A stretch of 64,000 nucleotides of DNA from Paramagnetospirillum caucaseum (GCF_000342045.1 NZ_AONQ01000010.1:23540-87539), one strand, 5' to 3'. Positions 26,102 to 35,025 are shown, counted from the stretch's first letter. The notes: generated from the sequence alone by a model not told the origin. Made by a program: numbers and translations.

Positions 26102-26726
26102 CGTTCTTCCCCAGCGCCGAGACCAGTGTGGTGTAGAGCCGCCGCTCGGCCGCCCCCTTGGCCCGGTTGATGTCGAGGCGCTTGCGCAAGGTCACCTGCG
26201 GATAGAGCAGGAACATGATGGCGGTGGCGGCATTGCGCCCGGTCCTGGACCTGGCGAAGCCGCCGCGTTTGCCCTGCCGCGCCCGCATGTCGTCGGCCAC
26301 CAGCAGCGACGGGCCGCCCCTGCGGTAGACGAAGCGGAGCGGAATGCCGAGCCGCTCCTCGACCAGCCGGGGCGTCGGGCGCTTCTTGCCGATGCGGGCC
26401 GGGCAGCCGGGGCCGGGCACCGCCAGCCAGAAGCCGTCGGCCGAGCGGATGGTGGCGCCCTCGTCGAAGGCGCGGATGATATGGGGCGCCTTGCTCCACA
26501 CCAGCCCGGCCGGGCGCAGGGAAACGCCGGACGCGGGATAGGTCTGCGACCGCCAGGTGTTGGCCAGCCGCTGGCCGAGGCCGGCGCCGGTGACTTGGGC
26601 GCGCAGGTCCAGCTTCAGCCCGTTGGTGGCGTCGCGCATGGCGGAACTGGCGACCCGTTCTGTCGCCTTCACCTCATCGGCCATGACACGGGTGAGGTCG
26701 CCCCGGATGGCGGCAAGCACCCTCAT
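26094..26726 (-). CDS. DUF6441-type tail completion protein (lambda Z position)
   Basis: A 210-aa protein read from the ATG at 26726 (ATGA overlap with the upstream stop). It is basic and begins MRVLAAIRGDLTRVMADEVK, with LANTWRSQTYPASG near 70 and FDEGATIRSADGFWLAVPGP near 100. This resembles DUF6441 proteins found between head-joining and tail-tube genes of alphaproteobacterial prophages. A role in completing the tail top is inferred from gene order. Confidence 0.65.
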   Translation of the reverse strand: MRVLAAIRGDLTRVMADEVKATERVASSAMRDATNGLKLDLRAQVTGAGLGQRLANTWRSQTYPASGVSLRPAGLVWSKAPHIIRAFDEGATIRSADGFWLAVPGPGCPARIGKKRPTPRLVEERLGIPLRFVYRRGGPSLLVADDMRARQGKRGGFARSRTGRNAATAIMFLLYPQVTLRKRLDINRAKGAAERRLYTTLVSALGKNDG

Positions 26727-27019
26727 GCCGGCCTCACGGTGATGGTCCACACCAGCCGTTCGACATCCAGGCGGGGTTCGCCCTGGACGACGAAGCTGTC
26801 GCCGTCATGGACGATCACATCCCCCGCCTGGGGTGCCGGAATCTCCCGCCGCTGGACCTCGAACACCGCCGTCCCCGTGTGGACGGTGATGTCCGAGAAT
26901 TCGATATCGCGGTCGGGCCGCCGTACCAGGGCACGGATGGACCGGCCCTGGTACGTCACCGTGACCGCCATGTTCGGATCGGCGAACAGGTCGTCGATGG
27001 CGTCAGTGAAGGCGCTCAT
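26723..27019 (-). CDS. head-tail joining protein (lambda FII-like)
   Basis: A 98-aa protein with the small beta-barrel pattern of FII-type connectors: VTVTYQGRSIRALVRRPDRD, then GDVIVHDGDSFVVQGEPRLD and a final strand RLVWTITVRP. It starts at 27019, where ATG overlaps the capsid stop (TGATG), and ends overlapping the next gene. It would form the head-proximal ring that docks the tail. Confidence 0.7.
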   Translation of the reverse strand: MSAFTDAIDDLFADPNMAVTVTYQGRSIRALVRRPDRDIEFSDITVHTGTAVFEVQRREIPAPQAGDVIVHDGDSFVVQGEPRLDVERLVWTITVRPA

Positions 27020-28041
27020 CAGTTGCCCGAGAACAGGCGAACCGCCAGACGCGGGCGCTTGTTGACCGGCAGGATGGACGCCTCGGTCTTGACGTCGATG
27101 GCGCTGCCGTCCTGGCGGGCAAGCTGGCGGGCGTACATGGGCACGCCCAGGGTGTTGACCGTCTCGATCAGGTTGGCCGGGGCGCCATAGGTGACGAAGG
27201 TGTCCATGGTGCCGAGCGGGAAGGCGATGCCCTCGCCCGGCGGGATCAGAGTTTCGGTCTGGCCGGTGGAGAGGGTGACGGTGGCGCTGTATTCCTCGAA
27301 CACCATGCCGGCGAAGGGGAAGCGGCGCCGCACGTCTTCCCGCAGCGGCTGGGCGCCGGTGGAGGAGAAGTACTGGTAGGCCTGCTCGACCTTGGCATGG
27401 CCGATCAGCTTGTCGAAGAATTCCGGGCTGACCAGGGCCAGCACGCTGGTCATGGTCTCTCCCTTCAGTTCCGTCTCCACCTTGCGCAGCACCTCGCGGA
27501 TCTTGGCCTGGACGTTGGTGGTGGCGGTGCCGAGGGCGAAATCCATCTGCTGGCGGGACAGGTCGAACTCGGCGAAGTAGTCGTACAGCGTGCTGCCGGC
27601 GCCGTCGCGGACGATGCCCTTCAGCGCGTTGACCTCCATGAATTCCCGCGTCTGGGCGTGCTTGCTCCGCATGCGGGTCAGCTTGCGCTCCATGACGGTG
27701 GCCAGGGGATCGGCTGCGTCGGCGACTCCGAAACCACGCACGCCCTGGACGTCCTGGGGGGTGATGGAATCGTCGTGGGGAATCCACGGCACCGTGAAGG
27801 ACCGCATGCTCCGGGCATCGCGGTTGGCGACGGTAGCCGGGCCGCCCAGCGGCACGGTGGGCAGTAGGTTGAGGACGCCCTCGGCCTGCTCGATGATGAC
27901 GCTGCGCTGGGTCACGCCCTCGAAGCGGAACAGCCCCATCTGGCCGAGCCGGGTGTAGAGGTTGGGCAGGATATTGATGGCCTGGGTCATCTCGGCAAGC
28001 GAATAGCCGCCCGCGTCGAAGGGGTTGATGATGGCGTTCAT
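27019..28041 (-). CDS. E: major capsid protein (lambda E family)
   Basis: A 340-aa protein, close to lambda gpE (341 aa). Family features are the N-terminal PNLYTRLGQMGLFRFEGVTQ, IIEQAEGVLNLLPT, the central FMEVNALKGIV and the C-terminal APANLIETVNTLGVPMYARQ. It forms the HK97-fold shell. It lies 14 bases downstream of the decoration-protein gene, as in lambda (D then E). Confidence 0.92.
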   Translation of the reverse strand: MNAIINPFDAGGYSLAEMTQAINILPNLYTRLGQMGLFRFEGVTQRSVIIEQAEGVLNLLPTVPLGGPATVANRDARSMRSFTVPWIPHDDSITPQDVQGVRGFGVADAADPLATVMERKLTRMRSKHAQTREFMEVNALKGIVRDGAGSTLYDYFAEFDLSRQQMDFALGTATTNVQAKIREVLRKVETELKGETMTSVLALVSPEFFDKLIGHAKVEQAYQYFSSTGAQPLREDVRRRFPFAGMVFEEYSATVTLSTGQTETLIPPGEGIAFPLGTMDTFVTYGAPANLIETVNTLGVPMYARQLARQDGSAIDVKTEASILPVNKRPRLAVRLFSGN

Positions 28042-28055
28042 GGGAAAGGCTCCGA

Positions 28056-28445
28056 TCAGACGGTGGTGCGGGCGACCAGACCCACGGTGGCAAGCTGGGT
28101 GATCTTGGCGGTGCGCTCGGGCGCGCTATCGACCGAGGGGTCGAATACCAGGGCGCCTTCGGCCAGGATGACCGGGCCACGGGCGGCGATCAGGCCGGTG
28201 GCCACGCCATCGGTGGCGTCCACGGCTTGCAGCAGCACGGCGAGGGCCACCTCCGCGCCTTCGTCTCCAACCACCTCGGCGGCGGGGGACAGGCGGTATT
28301 CACCGCTAGCGGTGATGCGGCCCAGCACGGAGCCGAGGGGATAGGACGTGCCTGCCTTCAAGGTGGCGGTCTCGCGGCAATAGCTGGGATGGCACTCGAA
28401 TTTCAGCAGGTCGCCCAGGGTGGGCGATGCGGTCAGAACGGCCAT
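28056..28445 (-). CDS. D: head decoration protein (lambda D family)
   Basis: A 129-aa protein, with lambda gpD at 110 aa. TLGDLLKFECHPSYCRETATL and LKAGTSYPLGSVLGRIT are the characteristic N-terminal part, followed by the compact beta domain (EVALAVLLQAVDATDGV). Trimers would stabilise the expanded capsid. It lies between the protease and the major capsid genes. Confidence 0.88.
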   Translation of the reverse strand: MAVLTASPTLGDLLKFECHPSYCRETATLKAGTSYPLGSVLGRITASGEYRLSPAAEVVGDEGAEVALAVLLQAVDATDGVATGLIAARGPVILAEGALVFDPSVDSAPERTAKITQLATVGLVARTTV

Positions 28446-28457
28446 GGTGGTCTGTCC

Positions 28458-28793
28458 TTATTTCCTGGCGGCGGCTTCGCGGGCACGCCGGACGATGGGG
28501 CTCTCGGCTTCGGTCTTGGGAGCCGCAGCCGCCGGAGCGGCGGCCACCACGTCGGTGGCGTCGGACCGCTCGGCCAACTGATCCAGCACGGTGCGGCGCA
28601 GCGCCTCGGGACGAATGCCCTTGGCCATGGCCTCGGCGGGATCGATGGCCACGCCGAGGCGGGCGGCCTGGGCGGCGATGGCGCTGATCTCGGAATATTC
28701 GGCCCGCAGGCGCTGCTCCAAATCGGCGTTGACCTGGGCGGGCGGCTGAGGCACCGCAGCAATCACGGGGATTTCCCCCTGGGGTTCGGACAT
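28458..28793 (-). CDS. nu3: scaffold protein from an internal start (lambda Nu3-like)
   Basis: Inside the protease gene an in-frame ATG at 28793 (MSEPQGEIPVIAAVPQPPAQ) is preceded by AAGGAAG with a 5-base spacer. Translation from it gives a 111-aa helical, acidic protein equal to the C-terminal domain of the protease. This is the arrangement lambda uses for Nu3 inside C. A strong ribosome site at the domain boundary is the evidence; production is inferred. Confidence 0.7.
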   Translation of the reverse strand: MSEPQGEIPVIAAVPQPPAQVNADLEQRLRAEYSEISAIAAQAARLGVAIDPAEAMAKGIRPEALRRTVLDQLAERSDATDVVAAAPAAAAPKTEAESPIVRRAREAAARK

Positions 28794-29666
28794 CGGGACT
28801 TCCTTTCGGGCGGCGATGGGGCGAGAAATGGTGGGGCGGGCCAGCGCGGCCCCGAGATCAGCCAGGGCGATACGCAGGGTGCCGACCTTGTCGGCCAGAC
28901 CGGCGGCCACCGCCTGGTCGCCGCGATAGACCGCAGCCTCGGTGGCCCGCACAGCGTCGGGAGACAGCCGCCGCCGCTCGGCCACCAGGGCGGTGAATTT
29001 TCCGTACAAGGCGTCCACGTCGGCCTGGAGGGCGACGCGGGCCGAATCGGACAGCGGCTGATGCGGGTTGCCATCGACCTTCGCCGCCCCGGCATGGACG
29101 AAGGTCCAGGCCAACCCCGCCTGAGCGTCGGCCCCGGACTCGTCGCGGTGAACCGCCACCACGCCGATGGAGCCGATTTCGCCGGTCTGGGTAACGTAAA
29201 GGCGGTCGGCGGTGCAGGCGATGGCATAGGCCGCCGACAGCGCCGCCTCGTCGGCCACCGCCCAGATAGGCTTGCCACATTGGGCGCGGATGGCCTGAAT
29301 GTGGTCGACCAGATCGAACAGGCCACCTACCTCGCCACCGGAGGAATCCACGTCCAGCAGAATGGCGCGGATGCCGGGATCGGTGGCTGCCGCCCCGATG
29401 GATTCGGCGATGTCCGAATAGGCGGTGAGGCCGCTGGCGGCACCCAGATAGCCCGAGCGGGCCACCAGGGTGCCGATCACCGGCACGATGGCGATGCCGT
29501 CGGGGGTGACCGCCATATCGGCACCCGGTGCAGCATCACCGTCGAACGAAACGGCCTGCCCGGCGAGCCTGGGGCCGAGCGCGCCGAGGATGACGTCCAA
29601 CTTGCTGCGGGCGACCAGCAGCGGCGTCCCGTAGAGTCGGGCCGCGAGATGGGGCAGATCGTGCAT
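28458..29666 (-). CDS. C: capsid maturation protease, S49/SppA type, with C-terminal scaffold domain (lambda C)
   Basis: A 402-aa protein. The S49 peptidase region spans about residues 55-250: VIPVIGTLV, ILLDVDSSGGEVGGLFDLVD, the nucleophile Ser in DEAALSAAYAIACTADRLY, then GEIGSIGVVAVH. After a linker the C-terminal 110 residues are acidic and helical (LEQRLRAEYSEISAIAAQAA), a scaffold-like domain also read from its own start. It trims portal and scaffold proteins during head assembly. The start at 29666 is preceded by AAGGAC. Confidence 0.9.
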   Translation of the reverse strand: MHDLPHLAARLYGTPLLVARSKLDVILGALGPRLAGQAVSFDGDAAPGADMAVTPDGIAIVPVIGTLVARSGYLGAASGLTAYSDIAESIGAAATDPGIRAILLDVDSSGGEVGGLFDLVDHIQAIRAQCGKPIWAVADEAALSAAYAIACTADRLYVTQTGEIGSIGVVAVHRDESGADAQAGLAWTFVHAGAAKVDGNPHQPLSDSARVALQADVDALYGKFTALVAERRRLSPDAVRATEAAVYRGDQAVAAGLADKVGTLRIALADLGAALARPTISRPIAARKEVPMSEPQGEIPVIAAVPQPPAQVNADLEQRLRAEYSEISAIAAQAARLGVAIDPAEAMAKGIRPEALRRTVLDQLAERSDATDVVAAAPAAAAPKTEAESPIVRRAREAAARK

Positions 29667-29674
29667 GTCGGTCC

Positions 29675-31111
29675 TTACGGGGTCGGTGAGGGCAGCAAGA
29701 GCGGTGACGGATCGGAACCGAAGGTCAGCCCCAGCCGTCGCTCCCGGTCCCGGTCGGCGGCGATCTCGGCATCGACCTGTTCGGCGTCATAGCCACGCTC
29801 GGCCAGGGCCTGCGTCCGGCTTTTCAGGCCGGCGCCGATCTGCTCGATCTCGGCCTTGGTGTCCTTCAGTGGATCGACCCAGTCCCATTTCGGCGGCAGC
29901 CAGGAGCAGGCGATGAAGGTGGCCCGCTGGCGTTCATAGCCGGGGATGTCGAGCGCCCCGGACAGGACGGCCACGTCCAGCCAGCGCTGCCACACTACCC
30001 GGCACATCTGGTGGACCATCACCGAGTGCTGCCATGCCTCGACCCGGCGGCGGAACTCCAGCAGCGCCATGCGCGAGTTGGAGTAGTTGGCCTTCAGCAT
30101 GTCGTTGGACAGGTAGGCGTAGGGCACCCCGGTGGCGGCGGATATCTGCAGCAGGGTGCGGTATTCGAACGGCTCATACGATCCGCCCACATCGGCGGGG
30201 GCGGAGGTCTGGATCTGCTCGCCCGGCTCCAGCGGCACCACCTGGCCCGGTTGGACCTCGACAATACGGTCGCCGGAACCGTCATCGGCGGGCACCACAT
30301 CGATCACGTCGGCCGGAGCGGGCGAGGTCACGAACATCGCGTACATCGCGGCGATCTTCTTGCGCTCCAGTTCGGCGTCGTCGTACTGGTCGAGCAGAAA
30401 CAGCTTCACCACCGCCGGGGCCAGCCGCGACACCCCGCGCAACTGGCCTGATTCCACCGGGTCGATGACGTGGATGATCTCGGCGGCCGGCACCCGCACC
30501 GTCTCGCCGGCCAGACCGGGATCGGTGAGATCACCGGGATGGCGGCGCAGGAAGTGATAGGCGACGCGGCGGCCAATGCGGTCGAACTCGATCCCCTGGC
30601 GGATGACGTTGCCGCCGGGAAGGATCTCGGTTCGGGTCAGCGGCAGCATTTCCGAGGGCAGCATCTGAAGCTGCAACGGCACCGACAGCCCGTCTTCGGG
30701 GCGACGGGGGCGCAGGCGGAAGAACACCTCCCCGGCGATGAACACTTCCCTGGCGGCGCGACGCTGCTGGCCGTAGAAATCGGTCAGGGCCTCGGCATCG
30801 GATTCGTCGGTCCAGGCCAGCCACAACTGCTGCACCCGGGTCTTCAGATCCTTGTCGGCGATCAGCGAGGACGGCTTGATGCCGGTGCCCACAGCGTTGC
30901 CGGTCCAGCTTTCGGCGGCGTTGAGGGCGTAGCCGTTGTTGCGGACCAGATAGCGGGCGCGGGCGGTGATGTCCGAGCCGGCGGCGGCGATCAGGGTGTT
31001 GACGTGGGCGCGGCTGGGCTGGAAGCCCTTGAGGCGGCGGCTGCCCTGGGCGGCCTCGAAGCCGCCGATCATGGCGCCGATCCTCCTGCGCAATGCCGAC
31101 AGCATGGTCAC
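29675..31111 (-). CDS. B: portal protein, lambda family
   Basis: A 478-aa protein with the lambda-portal pattern: RARYLVRNNGYALNAAESW and VGTGIKPSS near residues 50-80, VFIAGEVFFRLRPRR near 120, EIIHVIDPVESGQLRGVS near 215, then GVPYAYLSNDMLKANYSNSR near 345. The dodecamer forms the DNA gate at one capsid vertex and is the tail attachment point. Its ATG overlaps the stop of the W-like gene by 4 bases. Confidence 0.92.
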   Translation of the reverse strand: MTMLSALRRRIGAMIGGFEAAQGSRRLKGFQPSRAHVNTLIAAAGSDITARARYLVRNNGYALNAAESWTGNAVGTGIKPSSLIADKDLKTRVQQLWLAWTDESDAEALTDFYGQQRRAAREVFIAGEVFFRLRPRRPEDGLSVPLQLQMLPSEMLPLTRTEILPGGNVIRQGIEFDRIGRRVAYHFLRRHPGDLTDPGLAGETVRVPAAEIIHVIDPVESGQLRGVSRLAPAVVKLFLLDQYDDAELERKKIAAMYAMFVTSPAPADVIDVVPADDGSGDRIVEVQPGQVVPLEPGEQIQTSAPADVGGSYEPFEYRTLLQISAATGVPYAYLSNDMLKANYSNSRMALLEFRRRVEAWQHSVMVHQMCRVVWQRWLDVAVLSGALDIPGYERQRATFIACSWLPPKWDWVDPLKDTKAEIEQIGAGLKSRTQALAERGYDAEQVDAEIAADRDRERRLGLTFGSDPSPLLLPSPTP

Positions 31112-31317
31112 AGCCCCTTGGTGGCGACGGCGAGGATGCGCCGCCGGGGCTTTCTGCCCTCCAACACGGCGATGCGGCGGTCGAGATCGGCCAGGACATG
31201 GTTGGCCTGGGTCAGGTCGTACTGGACGGTGCGGTCGCCGACGGTGACGCGGGCCACCAGCGAGTTGCGCCGCGCCAGCACGCGCTCGCGCTCGGCCTTC
31301 ATTTCGTCGAGAGTCAT
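31108..31317 (-). CDS. W: head-tail connector, gpW family
   Basis: A 69-aa protein, almost the same length as lambda gpW (68 aa). It has the helix MTLDEMKAERERVLARRNSL, a beta hairpin VTVGDRTVQYDLTQANHV and a second helix LADLDRRIAVLEGRKP, which is the gpW order. It binds below the portal and retains packaged DNA. It lies between terminase and portal genes, as in lambda. Confidence 0.85.
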   Translation of the reverse strand: MTLDEMKAERERVLARRNSLVARVTVGDRTVQYDLTQANHVLADLDRRIAVLEGRKPRRRILAVATKGL

Positions 31318-31318
31318 G

Positions 31319-33283
31319 TCACTGCATCCCGCTGAACTTGATGATCCGCCGGGGACGGCGGGCGATCCGGCGCACCTGCCCGGCTTGGGGTTCACTGGTG
31401 CTGGCGACAACGGCCAGTTGCTCTTCCAGATCCCGCCACTTGGCCTCCGGCCAGCGGTCGGCACCGGCGATCCAGGCGGCGGCGCGGGCATAGACCCGGC
31501 AATCCAGCGCCTCGTTGCGTTCCCGCAGCTTCTGCCATTCCAGCTTGGAGAAGCCGCGCCGGTTCTTGACCGTCACCAGCTGCTCGGCGACGAACTGCTT
31601 GCACCACTCCGAATCCGCCCACGATGGCAGATGCACCGTTCCGGCGGGGAAACGGAGTCCTTCGGCCAATTCCTCGTCGGTGGGGCGCTCGAGGCGCAGA
31701 AACCGGTAGGTTTCCGTCTTGAAGGTGGACACCGCCACGATCCACAGCCGGGCACCGCGGCGGACCTTCTTGCCGCCCTCGGTGGCATCGACCAGGGTGG
31801 GGCCGGAGACCGGGCTGGAGCGATTGAAGCCCTCCACGCCCTTGATGGGCGAGACCTGGCCGACGCCCATCCTGCGGCCCCAGGTGTAGACCGCCGAGGA
31901 TTCGTAGCCGGAGTCGATGGCGAGACGGGCGATCTTCAGGGCCGCGCCGCTGGTATGGGTCCAGGTTTGCCCCAGCACCCGCTCCAGCGCCGCCCAGGTT
32001 TCGGCGTGTTCCGGCCCGCCGTCGATGACGACATGGTCGACCAGCCAGCTTTCCAGTCCGCGTCCCCAGGCCCAGACGTCGATCTCGACACGGTCCTTCT
32101 GGACGTCGGCCCCGGCGGTGAGGAACAACCCGCCCGCCGGCACGGTGCCGTTGGCCCAAGATTCCCTGCGGTCGTAGAGGCGCTGCCAATCGGGCGCCTC
32201 GCCGGATTCGACCCAGGTCTCGCCCAGCACGGTGTTGCGGAACACCCGCAGCGCGTCGTCGGAACCCTGCGTCGCTTCCCACAGGCGGGCGATGCTCTCC
32301 CAGGATTGCCAGCCCGGCGGCGAGTAGAGGGCCGAGATGTGGAAGCCGACGGTGCCGGGGTCCTCGGCCACCGCCGTGGCCCGCCAAATTCCTGCCGCCA
32401 GCATGGTGGCCTTGGCCGATTCGGTGATCGGCTGGTCGCAGGATTCGCACAGGTAATGGACGGAGGCCGGCTGACCCTTGTCCCATTTCAGCCGCTCGAA
32501 TTTCAGCCACTGCATTTCGCCGCAATGGGGGCACGGCACGAAGAAACGGCGCTGGTCGCTGGCCTCGAATTCCCGCTCGATCCGCGACAGCCCGCGAATG
32601 GTGGGCGTCGAGACCAGGAACGCCTTGGCCCGGTGGGCGAAGGTGGCCATGCGGGCACAGGCCAGCGCCACCGGGTCGCCCTCCTCGTCGGCCGAGGCCG
32701 GGTAGGCATCGACCTCGTCGAGGAACAGGTAGCGCGCCGGCATGGAGCGCAAACCAACGGCGCTGTTGGCCCCGGTCATCACCAGGGTGCCGCCGGGAAA
32801 GTCCTTCGACAGCATCGTGTTGCCGGCGTCGCGCGAGCGGGCCGGCTTGACCCGTTCCCGCAGGATGGGGCTTTCGTCAATCAGGGTGTCGATGCGCTGG
32901 CGCGAGTTGCGCTTGGCCATCTCGACGGTGGGCTGCACCGCCAGCACCGGGCCGGGGGCATGGTGGATGATGAAGCCGAGGAAGTTGTTGCCGGCCTCGG
33001 TCGCGCCCACCTGGGCGCCCTTCATGAATACCACCCGCCGGCAGGGATGGGACGGCGACAGGCAATCCATGATCTCGCGTAAGTAAGGCGTGCGGGCGGT
33101 GCGGTAGCGGCCCGGCTCGGCCGACGCCCGCGAGGACAGCACCCGGTGCCGATCGGCCCATTCCGACACCGTCAGCAGCGGGTCGGGCCGCAATCCATCC
33201 CGCCAAGCCTGGAGCAGGATGTCCGCGCCCCGGAAGCCCAGGGTATCATCGGAAATTCGGCTCGATGGCGGCGAGTTCCCCAA
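31319..33283 (-). CDS. A: terminase large subunit, lambda GpA family
   Basis: A 654-aa protein, with lambda gpA at 641 aa. It has an N-terminal packaging ATPase (FMKGAQVGATEAGNN as Walker A-like near 87, LFLDEVDAYP as Walker B near 188, VSTPT coupling motif near 226) and a zinc-ribbon-like CPHCGEMQW plus CESCDQ near 250-285. The C-terminal nuclease half begins with LTAGADVQKDRVEIDVWAWG near 390 and includes LAIDSGYESSAVYTW. It cuts and pumps DNA into the prohead. Confidence 0.93.
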   Translation of the reverse strand: MGNSPPSSRISDDTLGFRGADILLQAWRDGLRPDPLLTVSEWADRHRVLSSRASAEPGRYRTARTPYLREIMDCLSPSHPCRRVVFMKGAQVGATEAGNNFLGFIIHHAPGPVLAVQPTVEMAKRNSRQRIDTLIDESPILRERVKPARSRDAGNTMLSKDFPGGTLVMTGANSAVGLRSMPARYLFLDEVDAYPASADEEGDPVALACARMATFAHRAKAFLVSTPTIRGLSRIEREFEASDQRRFFVPCPHCGEMQWLKFERLKWDKGQPASVHYLCESCDQPITESAKATMLAAGIWRATAVAEDPGTVGFHISALYSPPGWQSWESIARLWEATQGSDDALRVFRNTVLGETWVESGEAPDWQRLYDRRESWANGTVPAGGLFLTAGADVQKDRVEIDVWAWGRGLESWLVDHVVIDGGPEHAETWAALERVLGQTWTHTSGAALKIARLAIDSGYESSAVYTWGRRMGVGQVSPIKGVEGFNRSSPVSGPTLVDATEGGKKVRRGARLWIVAVSTFKTETYRFLRLERPTDEELAEGLRFPAGTVHLPSWADSEWCKQFVAEQLVTVKNRRGFSKLEWQKLRERNEALDCRVYARAAAWIAGADRWPEAKWRDLEEQLAVVASTSEPQAGQVRRIARRPRRIIKFSGMQ

Positions 33284-33788
33284 GGTGATCCCTCACATAG
33301 GTTTCCAGCAGGGTCTGCATGGTGTGGGCGTCGATCCCGGCCTCCAGCGCCATCTGCGCCGCGACGCGGGCCGGCCAGGTGATCCAGGAATCGCGCTCCT
33401 GGCGGGCCAGCTTGAAGACCAGGGCCGAGGCCCGCGCCCGGTCGACCACCTCTTCCTTGAGGCGATCCACCTGCAGCCGCGCCTTCTGCGCCTTGGCCAC
33501 CTCGTGCATGGTCCGCGCCTGGGCGAAGGTGGCGCCGGAGGATGGCGGTGGCGATGCTGTCGGCTTCGCAACAGGGGCGGCCGGCGGCGGAGCGGCTATT
33601 GCCGCCGATACCGGAGCCGCCGGCATTTTCCGGGCCGGATCGGTCCGGGCATCCCAGGCTGCGTCGGCCTTGGCCGGGTCAATGGTGCCGTCGGGCTCCT
33701 GCGGAATGCGCCCCGTCTGCACCGCCTTGCGCACGGCGGTATGGCTGACGCCGCGCCTGCGGGCGTATTCCCGGACGGATAATCCCAT
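33246..33788 (-). CDS. nu1: terminase small subunit, Nu1-like
   Basis: A 180-aa protein read from the ATG at 33788. The N-terminal winged-helix part, LSVREYARRRGVSHTAVRKA, is that of gpNu1-type DNA-recognition subunits. A Pro/Ala linker (about 55-90) and a helical domain that should contact the large subunit follow. It overlaps the large-subunit gene by 38 bases. It is the first gene of the late minus-strand operon, so its upstream gap (33789-33889) probably holds the late promoter. Confidence 0.75.
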   Translation of the reverse strand: MGLSVREYARRRGVSHTAVRKAVQTGRIPQEPDGTIDPAKADAAWDARTDPARKMPAAPVSAAIAAPPPAAPVAKPTASPPPSSGATFAQARTMHEVAKAQKARLQVDRLKEEVVDRARASALVFKLARQERDSWITWPARVAAQMALEAGIDAHTMQTLLETYVRDHLGELAAIEPNFR

Positions 33789-33889
33789 GGCTGGATGTCG
33801 CTCGATAAAGCAATGAAAGAAGACACTTATCCGGTTGATGTGTCCCGCCCGCAGAGTGATTGATGGTCCCACGAACAACGGAGGACACC

Positions 33890-34111
33890 ATGAGCAAGCG
33901 CGGCGACAACACCCAGGCCCTGGACACTTTTCTGGTCAGGAAGGCCGAGATCGACACCATGCTCGCCCGGCTTCAGGCTTTGAGTGACGAGCATTTCAAC
34001 TGGTCACCGGACGAGATCAACTGGGGCCATGTTGGAACGATGGCCCACTACGCCGAGATGCTGAAGCGGATCACCGACAGCGCCTTCAAGGAGGGCGAAC
34101 ACGCCGAGTAG
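33890..34111 (+). CDS. small conserved phage protein
   Basis: A 73-aa protein. The ATG at 33890 is chosen over 33860 because CGGAGGA lies about 8 bases upstream. It is a helical soluble protein (KAEIDTMLARLQALSDEHFN, HVGTMAHYAEMLKRITDSAF) of a kind common in alphaproteobacterial prophages, with no known function. It is divergent from the terminase operon and is the first of several small plus-strand genes. Confidence 0.7.
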   Translation: MSKRGDNTQALDTFLVRKAEIDTMLARLQALSDEHFNWSPDEINWGHVGTMAHYAEMLKRITDSAFKEGEHAE

Positions 34112-34131
34112 CCGATCAGGCTCCGCACCGC

Positions 34132-34149
34132 CCCCCGCCTTCGCGGGGG
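34132..34149. terminator. GC hairpin after the first small plus-strand gene
   Basis: CCCCCGC-CTTC-GCGGGGG is a perfect 7-bp stem with a tetraloop, 21 bases after the stop at 34111. No T tract follows, so it may act as an mRNA 3' stabiliser or a weak terminator. Confidence 0.45.
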
Positions 34150-34193
34150 CAGGCTCCGACCGGCGTCACGCTGGCGGGGCTTGGGGTGGTACA

Positions 34194-34214
34194 GGCGCGG
34201 GACGGTCCCGCGCC
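34194..34214. promoter_or_regulatory. stem-loop in the leader of the DUF3489 gene
   Basis: GGCGCGGGA-CGG-TCCCGCGCC is a perfect 9-bp stem with a 3-base loop. It ends 19 bases before the ATG at 34234 and 2-3 bases before the TTGGAGAA ribosome site. It could control translation or be an operator; the sequence cannot decide. Confidence 0.4.
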
Positions 34215-34233
34215 ACCATTGGAGAACCACCCC

Positions 34234-34818
34234 ATGATCCAGTTGTCTGACACCCAGGCCGTCATCCTGTCCGCCGCCTGCGCCCGCGAGGACGGCAATC
34301 TGCTGCCCGTCACCGCGTCCCTGAAGGGCGGCGCGGTCAACATGGTCCTGAACAGCCTGATCAAGAAGGAACTGGCCGAGGAAATCCCCGCCGAACCGGG
34401 CGCCCCGGTCTGGCGCGAGGACGAGGACGGGACCCCGCTGACGCTCCGCGCCACCGCCGCTGCCTACGCGGCCCTGGGCATCGAGTCCGCCACCGCGCCC
34501 ACGGGCGCCGACACGGCGCCAGAAGAAGAACCGGCAATGGACGTGGCCGAGCAACCCGAAACCCCGCCCATGGGCGCCCACGGCGCGCATGAAGCCAAAC
34601 CCGCCCGCAAGACCCGCGAGGGCACAAAGCAGGAGGCACTGATCGCCCTGCTGAAGCGTCCCGAGGGCGCCAGCATCGAGGAAATCAGCACCGAATTCGG
34701 ATGGGCGCACCATACGGTGCGGGGCGCCATCGCCGGGGCCTTGAAGAAGAAGCTGGGTCTCGCCGTCACCAGCGAGAAGGTCGAAGGGCGCGGCCGTACC
34801 TACAAAATCGCCGAATAG
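34234..34818 (+). CDS. DUF3489 winged-helix-like protein
   Basis: A 194-aa protein. The N-terminal part, MIQLSDTQAVILSAACARED, and a C-terminal helix-turn-helix-like block at about residues 135-190 (TKQEALIALLKRPEGASIEE, HHTVRGAIAGALKKKLG) match DUF3489. A charged, Ala/Pro-rich linker joins them. It probably binds DNA, perhaps as a phage regulator; this is inferred. The GGAGAA site before 34234 decides the start. Confidence 0.8.
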   Translation: MIQLSDTQAVILSAACAREDGNLLPVTASLKGGAVNMVLNSLIKKELAEEIPAEPGAPVWREDEDGTPLTLRATAAAYAALGIESATAPTGADTAPEEEPAMDVAEQPETPPMGAHGAHEAKPARKTREGTKQEALIALLKRPEGASIEEISTEFGWAHHTVRGAIAGALKKKLGLAVTSEKVEGRGRTYKIAE

Positions 34819-34827
34819 GAGCCGCCC

Positions 34828-35025
34828 ATGCCCCGCTACTGCGTGATCATCACCCGCGACGTCACCGAAAGCACCGTCGTCGAGGTCGAGGCCGAAACGC
34901 CCGAGCAGGCCGAGATGGCGGCCTTCGAGAAACTGCATGAAAGCACCGACACCGAGTGGGAACTCGACGAAGGTTCCTGGAACAAGGGCGATTCCTACGT
35001 CACCGGCTTGGATGAACTGCCTTGA
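34828..35025 (+). CDS. small acidic conserved protein
   Basis: A 65-aa protein (YCVIITRDVTESTVVEVEAE, TEWELDEGSWNKGDSY). It starts 9 bases after the previous stop with AGGAG in front. It is strongly acidic with alternating beta strands and one helix. Short acidic phage proteins of this kind are sometimes DNA mimics or inhibitors, but nothing here proves that. Confidence 0.65.
   Translation: MPRYCVIITRDVTESTVVEVEAETPEQAEMAAFEKLHESTDTEWELDEGSWNKGDSYVTGLDELP

Noticed and set aside
30470..33082. 870-aa plus-strand open frame opposite portal and terminase genes
   Set aside because: It spans several real minus-strand genes and has no family resemblance; long antisense frames are expected at this GC content.
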